Source: an uncultured Clostridia bacterium
GTDB taxonomy: Bacteria; Bacillota; Clostridia; Oscillospirales; Acutalibacteraceae
Assembly: GCA_946184925.1 (NCBI GenBank)
Contig: CAMHHL010000015.1
Span: 1-36,122 of the forward strand
DNA length: 36,122 nt
Reading direction: 5' to 3'
In this document: positions 29,561 to 36,122 of the stretch, one piece after another
How positions within the stretch are numbered: position 1 is the stretch's first letter
Layout of the letters: every line of letters starts with the position of its first letter
Position numbers and translations under genes: made by a program
Notes under the pieces: model-generated
The model's input: the letters and a program-made list of their open reading frames with translations, nothing else
Database searches by the model: none
Told to the model about the DNA's origin: nothing

Positions 29561-30640
29561 ATGGCTTTTGCATTAGAAATGGAAAGTGAGTATATGCCCG
29601 TTATAAAGGTAATCGGCGTCGGCGGAGGCGGCGGCAACGCCATCAACCGCATGGTAACAATGGAGGTTAAGAACGTCGAGTTCATCTCCATCAACACCGA
29701 TGACCACGTGCTGAGACTTTCAAAGGCTTCGCAGACCATTCAGATCGGCGAGAAGCTCACCAAGGGTAAGGGCGCAGGCTCAGACCCCGAAATCGGTCAG
29801 AAAGCAGCCGAGGAGAGCAAGGAAGAAATCGCCGCTCTTCTTAAAGATACAGACATGGTATTCGTAACCGCAGGTATGGGCGGCGGCACCGGAACAGGCG
29901 CGGCTCCCGTAGTTGCAAAGATTGCCAAAGATATGGGAATTCTCACCGCAGCTGTTGTTACCAAGCCCTTTGCTTTTGAGGGCAAGCGCAGAATGGCTCA
30001 GGCTGAGCAGGGTATTCAGGAGCTCGCTGCATGTGTTGACTCGCTGATTATCGTTCCCAACGAGAGACTCAAGTATGTTTCCGACACACCGATTACACTC
30101 CAGAACGCTTTCGCTATTGCAGATGACGTTCTCCGTCAGGGTGTTCAGAGTATCTCCGACCTCATTCTCGTTCCCGGTATGGTTAACCTTGACTTCGCTG
30201 ATGTTACATCAGTTATGAAGGACGCAGGCTACGCTCACATGGGCATGGGCTTCGCAACAGGCAAGGACAAGGCTACCGAGGCTGCCGACGCTGCAATCTC
30301 CAGCCCGCTCCTCGAGACCTCTATCGACGGTGCAAAGGGTGTTATCATCAACATCACAGCTTCGCCCGACATCAGCCTTGATGACATCGACGCTGCTTCC
30401 ACAATGATTAAGGATAAGGTAAGCGACGACGCAAACATCATCTGGGGTGCTGTTATCGACGAGAAGATGGACGACGCAATCAGCGTTACTGTTATCGCCA
30501 CAGGCTTTAATGCCGACGGCAAATCCTCTCGTGCCGACGATGATCACATCATCGTCGAGAACGACGACAAGAGAGACAACACCGACGATGACGATGATGA
30601 CGATACCTTCTACGACATCATGTCAATCTTCAACAAGTAA
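29561..30640 (+). CDS. ftsZ: Cell division protein FtsZ
   Basis: A 359-residue tubulin-like GTPase that forms the division ring. It has [13 protein letters not shown] near the start, the tubulin signature [13 protein letters not shown], and the T7 loop region NLDFADV. An acidic linker ([15 protein letters not shown]) is followed by a C-terminal peptide, [10 protein letters not shown], the likely binding site for membrane anchors. No ftsA lies next to it. ATG 29561 has AAGGAGG 8 bases upstream; an in-frame TTG at 29540 overlaps nothing useful. Confidence 0.98.
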   Translation: MAFALEMESEYMPVIKVIGVGGGGGNAINRMVTMEVKNVEFISINTDDHVLRLSKASQTIQIGEKLTKGKGAGSDPEIGQKAAEESKEEIAALLKDTDMVFVTAGMGGGTGTGAAPVVAKIAKDMGILTAAVVTKPFAFEGKRRMAQAEQGIQELAACVDSLIIVPNERLKYVSDTPITLQNAFAIADDVLRQGVQSISDLILVPGMVNLDFADVTSVMKDAGYAHMGMGFATGKDKATEAADAAISSPLLETSIDGAKGVIINITASPDISLDDIDAASTMIKDKVSDDANIIWGAVIDEKMDDAISVTVIATGFNADGKSSRADDDHIIVENDDKRDNTDDDDDDDTFYDIMSIFNK

Positions 30641-30656
30641 TTATCATTAATTATGA

Positions 30657-30717
30657 CAAGCGGCGGCTGTATGCTGCCGCTTGTTTGCACGTAAAAAGCC
30701 GTTTTGTCAGCGGCTTT
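30657..30717 (+). terminator. Double hairpin after ftsZ
   Basis: First hairpin: CAAGCGGC..GCCGCTTG then TTTG (30658-30687). Second: AAAGCCG, 9-base loop, CGGCTTT (30695-30717). Together they end the division cluster; neither has a long T-run. Confidence 0.75.
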
Positions 30718-30720
30718 CGC

Positions 30721-30749
30721 TTGACATATAATTAGCGTTTTTGTATAAT
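30721..30749 (+). promoter_or_regulatory. Consensus promoter for the large secreted protein
   Basis: Perfect TTGACA (30721-30726), 17-base spacer, perfect TATAAT (30744-30749), 90 bases before the start codon. Such a strong promoter predicts an abundant product. Confidence 0.92.
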
Positions 30750-30838
30750 ATTTGTATTCCCGATTTGGATATAAAACACAATAAAACTCAGGATTTCGGG
30801 CAGTATGACGCTCAAATCCGCGCAAAGGAGAATTAGGG

Positions 30839-33409
30839 ATGAAAACATTAAGAAAAACAATGGCATTACTGCTTTCAGTGCTGATGATTCTCAGCATTGC
30901 GGCAGTCGCTCCTGCGGCATTTGCCGCCGAGCCGGAAAATTCCGACACAACAATTGTCGGCTACTATGTCACCGGCGACGCTGAACTCACCGGCACCGAC
31001 GACTGGGTCAACGGAGTTGACGAGGATGCCGAGCTTGTAAAAGCGGAGGGCGACGTCTATTCCAAAACCTTCGCGGAGGTTGAACCCGGAACCTACGGCT
31101 TTAAGGTTATCGGCGTGAACTCAAAGGGCGAAGTGCTTAAATGGGTCGGCGACGGCGAGGATAACTTCCTTGCTAAGATAACAGGGATTTCCGATGTTAC
31201 AATTACATACAACAGCAAGACCGACGCCGTAGAAGTCGGCGGCGACCATGCTTCATTTGACGAGAACTACATTCCCTCGGAGATTATTTTAGCAGGCGAG
31301 ACTAACAACGACCCGATGTTCCTCGGCGGAGTTAATTGGGATCCCTCGGATTCATCAAACGCAATGGAAACCGAGGACGGCAAAGTGTTTACAGTCACAT
31401 ACTACGGTGTTGCGCGCGGCACCGGCTATGCGTTCAAGTTTGCCGCCGACGGCAGATGGTCGTCCAACTTCGGTGCCGGCGAAACTCCCGGCGCGGCTGT
31501 CTGGAACGGCGAAAACATCACCTTCGACGTTAACTATGATTTTGCCGATGTCACAATCACAATCGACTTAACAAGCTTTGACTATCAAACGAGAAGCGGA
31601 GCGACATATTCGCTCGCTGTTGAACAGGGCGAGGCTCCCGACTTGGAGCCGAAACTCTCCGACACCTACTATCTCTACGGCTTCATCAACGGCGCGGACT
31701 ACGGCAAAAAGACCGACTGGCAGAATCTCGGCGACTATGTGTTTGACGATTACGGACATCTTATCGTAAAATTTGACGAGGATTCGTATGTAGGCGTCAA
31801 GAACGAGGAGTTGACAAACTGGTTTGCTCCCGAGGAATCCGTCACCGACACCAAGGCTGTACTTGTCAAGGACGGCGAAAAAGAAATGCTCATTCCCGGC
31901 GGAGTTGAGGTTGAACTCGTTCTTACCGAGAATACCAACGGAACCCTCACGCTCAAATACATCGTTGACGAGCCCGAGACCGAGCCCGGCACGGCTACTG
32001 AGCCGGAATCAGTAACAGAGCCGGAATCATCAACGGAACCTGAGTCTGTAACAGAGCCGGAATCATCAACGGAACCCGAGTCTGTAACAGAGCCGGAATC
32101 AGTTACAGAGCCCGAAACAACAACCGAGCCCGAGAAGCCCACCGAGACAAGCCCTGCATCCGATATTGTCGGCTATTATGTTACCGGCTCAATCGGTCTC
32201 ACCGGCACATCAGACTGGGCGAACGGCGTTGACGAAGGCGCCGAGCTCACAAAGGGCGAGAACGAGCTCCTCGCAAAGACCTTTAAGGACGTTGCCCCCT
32301 CAAAGAGCCTCATCTTCAAGGTTATCGGCGTTAACGACAAGGGACAGGTCGTCAAGTGGATTAGCGACGGCGGCGACAACTTCATCATAAAGGTTACAGA
32401 GAAAACCGACGTTACGATTACTCTCAATCCCGACACCGACGAGGTTGCAATCAGCGGCGAGAACGTCGAGGTTATCGACGAGTTTGTTCCTGAGTACTTT
32501 GTTGTTGCGGGCAACAACAAGTCTGACCAGAACTTCCTCCACGGAATCAACTGGGACGCCACGGCTGATGTCAACAGAATGACCTCTGAGGACGGCAAGG
32601 TGTTCAAAATCACATTCACCGACGTTGCGCGCGACGACGACTATACATTCAAGTTTGCCGCAAACGGCTCATGGGCTGTTAACTTCGGCGATCCTCAGGC
32701 TGCCGAGCCCGACGGTTCGGCTGAGTGGGAGGGCAAGAACATCGTGTTTGATGTTCTCTATGACCATGCCGACGTAACAATCACTCTTGACCTCAGCGCG
32801 TTTGATTACAGTACAAAGCGCGGCGCTGTCTATACAATTGAGCAGGTTGACAAGAGCGCTCCCACGGTTGCTCCGACAGAGGCTCCCAAGACTGACATCA
32901 GCACATGGAATGTCATCGGCATCAATAGCAAGACGTACACCGGCAAGGCTATCACGCAGAACTTCGCCGTAATCAACGGCACGGTTGCCGCAACCTTCAC
33001 CGCCACATATAAGAACAACAAGAACGCCGGCGTTGCGACTGTCACAATCAAGGGCAGCGGCGACTTCACCGGAACAATAACAAAGAAGTTCAGAATCAAC
33101 AAGGCATCTCAGCAAATCTCGCTAAAGGGCTCGACAAAGGCCGTCAAGGCATCCAAGCTCAAAAAGGCGAAGATTGCTCTCAAAAAGACTGTTACAGTCA
33201 AGAAAACCAAGGGTAAGCTTATCTATACCAAGGTTGAGAAGGGCTCATCAAAGTTCCTCTCAATCAGCAAGAAGGGCGTGCTCACTGTCAGAAAGGGCAG
33301 CTACAAGAAGGGCGCCGTACTCAAGCTCAAGGTCAAGGTTACCGCAGGCGAGACATCAAACTACAAAAAGGTCGCAAAAACCGTCACCGTCAAGGTTAAG
33401 ATTAAATAA
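30839..33409 (+). CDS. Large secreted protein with duplicated starch-binding-like modules
   Basis: An 856-residue exported protein. It has a signal peptide (about 1-29, cut near AFA-AEP). Module copy 1 (about 37-262) and copy 2 (about 441-672) are clearly homologous: IVGYYVTG..LTGT.DW.NGVDE and VARGTGYAFKFAADG / VARDDDYTFKFAANG. Each copy has two beta-rich halves that resemble the X25/SusE-like starch-binding folds next to pullulanases. Between them lie a different domain (SDTYYLYGFINGADYG, about 272-375) and a TEPES-repeat linker (376-440). The C-terminus (687-856) has an MBG-like domain (TYTGKAITQNF) and a Lys-rich all-beta domain. No catalytic motif, dockerin or sortase signal is seen. A glycan- or starch-binding surface protein is the best guess. 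Own promoter and terminator. Confidence 0.72.
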   Translation: MKTLRKTMALLLSVLMILSIAAVAPAAFAAEPENSDTTIVGYYVTGDAELTGTDDWVNGVDEDAELVKAEGDVYSKTFAEVEPGTYGFKVIGVNSKGEVLKWVGDGEDNFLAKITGISDVTITYNSKTDAVEVGGDHASFDENYIPSEIILAGETNNDPMFLGGVNWDPSDSSNAMETEDGKVFTVTYYGVARGTGYAFKFAADGRWSSNFGAGETPGAAVWNGENITFDVNYDFADVTITIDLTSFDYQTRSGATYSLAVEQGEAPDLEPKLSDTYYLYGFINGADYGKKTDWQNLGDYVFDDYGHLIVKFDEDSYVGVKNEELTNWFAPEESVTDTKAVLVKDGEKEMLIPGGVEVELVLTENTNGTLTLKYIVDEPETEPGTATEPESVTEPESSTEPESVTEPESSTEPESVTEPESVTEPETTTEPEKPTETSPASDIVGYYVTGSIGLTGTSDWANGVDEGAELTKGENELLAKTFKDVAPSKSLIFKVIGVNDKGQVVKWISDGGDNFIIKVTEKTDVTITLNPDTDEVAISGENVEVIDEFVPEYFVVAGNNKSDQNFLHGINWDATADVNRMTSEDGKVFKITFTDVARDDDYTFKFAANGSWAVNFGDPQAAEPDGSAEWEGKNIVFDVLYDHADVTITLDLSAFDYSTKRGAVYTIEQVDKSAPTVAPTEAPKTDISTWNVIGINSKTYTGKAITQNFAVINGTVAATFTATYKNNKNAGVATVTIKGSGDFTGTITKKFRINKASQQISLKGSTKAVKASKLKKAKIALKKTVTVKKTKGKLIYTKVEKGSSKFLSISKKGVLTVRKGSYKKGAVLKLKVKVTAGETSNYKKVAKTVTVKVKIK
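32015..32104 (+). repeat. 36-bp tandem repeat encoding the TEPES linker
   Basis: Units begin at 32015, 32051 and 32087 (exact 36-bp period, the third partial), each encoding TEPESSTEPESV. The first two differ at one base (CCTGAG/CCCGAG). It lies in frame within the large secreted protein. Confidence 0.9.
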
Positions 33410-33414
33410 ACCAT

Positions 33415-33448
33415 CGAGCAGACCCCACCCGGGTCTGCTCGCTTTTTT
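33415..33448 (+). terminator. Terminator after the large secreted protein
   Basis: CGAGCAGACCC, loop CACCC, GGGTCTGCTCG, then CTTTTTT: an 11-bp perfect stem. Confidence 0.96.
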
Positions 33449-33508
33449 GAAACCGGGATTTATATTAATTTGAAATTAGCAATTAGCATTGTGCAATTAA
33501 GGTGGCAA

Positions 33509-33712
33509 CAAGTTGTAAGCAGTAAGTTGTAAGTGGTAAGTTAATGTCGTGCAGACAGATTGCGCGATACTTACGTTTAGTGCCCGACAGAGTTTTTATG
33601 CTTGCTGCGCAAGCAGCATTTAAATCCGGTCGGCTATACGACGTTGTTTTCCTATTCAGCCTATCTACTCGACCGCAACTTACAACTTTTCACTTACAAC
33701 TTACAACTTAAA
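33509..33712 (+). repeat. Palindromic intergenic element, copy E
   Basis: About 204 bp, closely matching copy D: AAGTTGTAAG arm, GTCGTGCAGACAGATTGCG, TACTTACGTTTAGTGCCCGA, GCTTGCTGCGCAAGCAGC, CGGCTATACGACG, and the complementary arm. It follows AATTAGC simple repeats and the terminator, and is followed by array E. Confidence 0.88.
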
Positions 33713-33714
33713 GG

Positions 33715-33821
33715 GCGTTTGATAGGAGCAGTTATCACAGCCCAAACCAAACCTTTGATAGGAGCACTCAAGTAACAGGGTAGAGATTGGCAGCCGGGGC
33801 TCCCGGACAGGGTAGAGATAT
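33715..33821 (+). repeat. Mosaic TTGATAGGA array, locus E
   Basis: Modules: GTTTGATAGGAGCAG + CACAGCCC; CCTTTGATAGGAGCACTCA + AACAGGGTAGAGAT; the GGCAGCCGGGGCTCCCGG hairpin module also found in locus C; and a second ACAGGGTAGAGAT. It lies in front of the ECF sigma operon. Bases 33822-33874 are AT-rich and presumably hold its promoter, but I could not assign one. Confidence 0.85.
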
Positions 33822-33874
33822 AAAACTATAAAAATATGTATTTCATTCGTCTAATATAGTGAAAGGGGGTTAGT

Positions 33875-34366
33875 ATGAAGGACAAAACCATGGTTGAGTT
33901 CGAGAAAATCTATCTCGAGCAAAGAGAAAAAATCTTCCGCGTCTGCGCTGTTATACTCAGGGATAACGGACTTGCCGAGGACGCCATGCAGGAAACGTTC
34001 TACAAGGCTCTGCGCCGTTACGGCAGATTCCGCGGCAAATCGAATGTCCGGACATGGCTCACAAGCATTGCCGTTAACGAGTGCCGCGACAGACTGAGGA
34101 AGAAATCTTCATATGAAACCCCAAGTGAAGATGTCGACATCCTTTCATATAATCAAGATAATATTGACAGCAGGCTCAGCGTGGCTGAGGCGGTCAGGTC
34201 GCTGCCGGAACAGCTCAGAGAGGTTGTGGTGCTCTATTATTATCAGGAGTTCACCCACAAGGAAATTGCCGAAATTCTCGGACTTTCGGTTCCGAACGTA
34301 GCCTACCGTCTGAGAACCGCCAAGTTAAAGCTCAGGGATTTTCTCGGGGAGGATGATTATGAATAA
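33875..34366 (+). CDS. ECF-type RNA polymerase sigma factor
   Basis: A 163-residue extracytoplasmic-function sigma factor. Region 2 spans about 8-75 (EDAMQETFYKALRRYGRF, then NVRTWLTSIAVNECRDRLRK). Region 4 spans about 108-158 (LPEQLREVVVLYYYQEFTHK with the HTH EIAEILGLSVPNVAYRLRTA). Regions 1.1 and 3 are absent, as usual for the class. AAAGGGGG precedes the ATG. It overlaps the next gene by 8 bases, the standard layout for a sigma/anti-sigma pair. Target promoters are unknown; such factors often autoregulate. Confidence 0.94.
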   Translation: MKDKTMVEFEKIYLEQREKIFRVCAVILRDNGLAEDAMQETFYKALRRYGRFRGKSNVRTWLTSIAVNECRDRLRKKSSYETPSEDVDILSYNQDNIDSRLSVAEAVRSLPEQLREVVVLYYYQEFTHKEIAEILGLSVPNVAYRLRTAKLKLRDFLGEDDYE

Positions 34367-35126
34367 GATAAAAGCTCAGCTCGATATGAGCTTTCGCGAT
34401 TATGAGCTCACGCGGAGCTTTGACGAGCTGTTAACTCGATACAAAAAGCGGCGCAGGAATATCCGTATGCTCTCGGCACTTTGCGTTGTCGCCGTGATTG
34501 CCGGACTATCCGGCGGCGTTTTAGGGATTTTGGGCATATACGCGCCAAAGCTCGGGCTGACGGCATATGCTGTTGACATTGGGAATAACAGTAACGGCAG
34601 CTCACCGCAAATCGTTGCCGATTCCGACGGCGTGAGGCTTTTGCACAGGACTGTATATTACAACTCAAAGGGAAAGGAGCTTACCGACGGCTCAAGCTCA
34701 AAAATCTCGTTCAGCCGCGCGGTAATTTCTCCTTCACCTATTGAGTTTCAAGTCACGGGCGACGACGTTGTGACCTACACCGTGAGGTGCGGCGAGAACG
34801 GTTCCGTCTATAACTCAAAGTCGGAGAATATCAGCGGAAAGGCTCAAAGCTATAAGAACAGAAAAAGCTTCAGTTGGCTGCCGAACTGCAAAAAGCTTTC
34901 CTCCGCACTGAGCACGGATATTACAAAAATTCCGTCAACCCTCGTGAATGACCGCGTTACAACCGCGGAGCTCGGTTCAATGCTCCGAACAGCCGCCGAT
35001 TATACCGGTTACTTCGGCGACACGCTGAAAATCTCCGCGACCTGTAAAGACGGCTCCGAGGATTCGCTCACGGTGAGGATTACGCTGGACGAAAAGGGCA
35101 GATACTATATTTCAACAGAGAGGTAA
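34359..35126 (+). CDS. Membrane protein, probable anti-sigma factor
   Basis: A 255-residue protein with a short charged cytoplasmic N-terminus (about 1-36), one membrane segment (about 37-64, SALCVVAVIAGLSGGVLGIL) and a 190-residue extracytoplasmic domain of no family I recognise. The overlap with the sigma gene, size and topology fit a membrane-held anti-sigma factor that holds the ECF factor until a signal arrives. The cytoplasmic part is short and shows no zinc-binding HxxxCxxC motif, so it is not a ZAS-type anti-sigma. ATG 34359 has GGGGAGG 6 bases up; ATG 34353 is in frame but directly abuts that site. Confidence 0.7.
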   Translation: MNKIKAQLDMSFRDYELTRSFDELLTRYKKRRRNIRMLSALCVVAVIAGLSGGVLGILGIYAPKLGLTAYAVDIGNNSNGSSPQIVADSDGVRLLHRTVYYNSKGKELTDGSSSKISFSRAVISPSPIEFQVTGDDVVTYTVRCGENGSVYNSKSENISGKAQSYKNRKSFSWLPNCKKLSSALSTDITKIPSTLVNDRVTTAELGSMLRTAADYTGYFGDTLKISATCKDGSEDSLTVRITLDEKGRYYISTER

Positions 35127-35129
35127 GCT

Positions 35130-36071
35130 ATGAAAAGAATCGTTTCTATCATTTTGGCGACGGCGCTTGCGCTGGGGATTTGCGTTCCGGCTTCGGCGGC
35201 GACAATCGGAGATGAGAAGTACAATATCTATTCCGACAACTACTATAATTTGAGCTATGATATGTATCTCGATTATCTGAAAACTCTCCGCGAACAGCGC
35301 GGAACGCTCTATTCCGCCGAGGAGCTGGGAGAGGTTTACGACACAATATCGTATTATATCGCCAACCGCAACAACATAGAAACGAACAGCAAGGCTCTTG
35401 AGGTGCTTCTTAACGGTCTGATGTTTGTGGGAATCCGCGCCGACGAGACCTACAACTGCGTCGAGGTTATCGCGAAGGATATGAGCCCAAAGGCGGCGGA
35501 GATTTTCAGTGAATATATCTGCGACAGCGACGCGGTTGTGCTTTGGAACGTCAGCTACAACGCCGCGCCGACCTATAACGAGGATCTTGATGTCAAGCCC
35601 TCGCAGAAGCTGAAAGCTCCGATTAAGCTAAAGCCCGGCGCGACCTACTCAATCCCTATCGCGAACAAAAGCAAGGTGCAGCTCTGGAAGAGCACTGACG
35701 CTAAAGTTGCCTCGGTATCGGGCGGCAAGATAACAGCCCGCAAAAAGGGCTCCGCGAGCATTACGGCAGTCTACGGCACCGCGGTTGAAGTCAGCTTCGG
35801 ATGTGATGTGACAGCCAGCCCCAAGCTGACCGTCGGCGGCAAGAAGGTAACGTCGATTTCCGTTAAGAAGGGCAAGACAAAGTCCGTTAAGCTAAGCGGT
35901 AAAGCCGCCGCAATCAGCAATGTCTACACAAACACCAAAAAGGCGAAATTCACCTCGGCAAAGTCCGCGTCTCTGCTGAAAGTTAAAGGGCTCAAAAAGG
36001 GCACAACAACCCTGAAAGTCAAGGTGAACAATTCGGTGACGTTGAAGCTCAAGGTCAGGGTGATGAGTTAA
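35130..36071 (+). CDS. Secreted protein with Ig-like domain
   Basis: A 313-residue exported protein beginning 3 bases after the anti-sigma stop. A signal peptide (about 1-23) is followed by a Tyr-rich alpha-helical region (about 30-150, not recognised). Next is a bacterial Ig-like (BIG2-type) segment (KVQLWKSTDAKVASVSGGKI, about 185-228), and last a Lys/Ser-rich beta tail like the C-terminus of the 856-residue protein. No enzyme motif is visible. Its place as third gene suggests it is part of the signal or response of the sigma system: for instance a wall-associated partner of the anti-sigma sensor domain. No terminator is seen before the window ends. Confidence 0.68.
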   Translation: MKRIVSIILATALALGICVPASAATIGDEKYNIYSDNYYNLSYDMYLDYLKTLREQRGTLYSAEELGEVYDTISYYIANRNNIETNSKALEVLLNGLMFVGIRADETYNCVEVIAKDMSPKAAEIFSEYICDSDAVVLWNVSYNAAPTYNEDLDVKPSQKLKAPIKLKPGATYSIPIANKSKVQLWKSTDAKVASVSGGKITARKKGSASITAVYGTAVEVSFGCDVTASPKLTVGGKKVTSISVKKGKTKSVKLSGKAAAISNVYTNTKKAKFTSAKSASLLKVKGLKKGTTTLKVKVNNSVTLKLKVRVMS

Positions 36072-36072
36072 T

Positions 36073-36122
36073 GCGTAATTCGTAATGCGTAATGCGTAAT
36101 TAAAGGTCGGGCAGACAGATTG
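36073..36122 (+). repeat. Simple repeat and truncated palindromic element, copy F
   Basis: ATGCGTAATT-type units (36073-36102) are followed by GGTCGGGCAGACAGATTG, identical to bases 4462-4479 of copy A. The left AAGTTGTAAG arm is missing here and the rest lies beyond the window. Confidence 0.75.

Noticed and set aside
33826..33874. ECF-type autoregulatory promoter (AAACT ... CGTC) before the sigma gene
   Set aside because: The gap between the two motifs is about 20 bases, too long for the usual 16-17, and the region is so AT-rich that chance matches are expected.

Overview
This window comes from a Gram-positive anaerobe of the Clostridia, most likely an uncultured Ruminococcaceae/Oscillospirales gut bacterium. 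The evidence is the Firmicutes gene order (phoH-ybeY-dgkA / era-yqzL-recO-mutS2; ylxM-ffh-rpsP-khpA; rimM-trmD; a division and cell-wall cluster with a PASTA-type PBP), AGGAGG-type ribosome sites, TTGACA/TATAAT promoters, a dockerin-bearing secreted esterase and a secreted protein with starch-binding-like modules. Species cannot be fixed from the sequence alone. No rRNA, tRNA, CRISPR array, phage or transposase gene was seen.

Layout. (1) 90-6759, minus strand: phoH, ybeY, dgkA, then a repeat-filled gap, then era, a small yqzL-like gene, recO and mutS2. (2) 6760-7273: divergent intergenic region with promoters facing both ways and a repeat array. (3) 7274-9582, plus strand: ylxM-ffh-rpsP-khpA (SRP and translation) ending in a strong terminator. 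(4) 9583-11845: an accessory island holding a dockerin/esterase gene and a tiny secreted-peptide gene, between terminators. (5) 11859-13637: rimM-trmD, then ptsH (HPr) with its own promoter and terminator. (6) 13640-14203: dense repeat mosaic. (7) 14204-17602: uvrC-rsmD-coaD and a coiled-coil protein gene. (8) 17603-18190: repeats. (9) 18192-30690: mraZ-rsmH-ftsL-PBP-mraY-ftsW-murG-murA-ftsQ-ftsZ. (10) 30721-33448: one large secreted repeat protein. (11) 33500-33821: repeats. (12) 33875-36071: ECF sigma factor, membrane anti-sigma candidate and a secreted Ig-like protein.

Most genes are housekeeping. Region 9 makes lipid II (MurA, MraY, MurG) and builds the divisome (FtsL, FtsQ, FtsW, PBP, FtsZ), but murC/D/E/F and ftsA are absent here. 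Regions 4 and 10 are outward-facing: secreted proteins that plausibly act on plant polysaccharide or starch. Region 12 looks like an envelope-sensing switch.

The least explained content is intergenic. A ~200-bp imperfect palindrome occurs three times in full (4396, 17688, 33509) and a fourth time cut by the window end (36104). Each full copy is followed within about ten bases by a mosaic array built from a few short modules around a TTGATAGGA core, ending in a conserved AACAGGGTAGAGA block. Arrays without the palindrome lie at 7011 and 13788, and a decayed copy lies inside the division cluster at 22824. All copies point the same way whatever the direction of neighbouring genes. One array forms the whole visible leader of uvrC. 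I recognise no described family for this composite element; it is the best candidate here for something undescribed.
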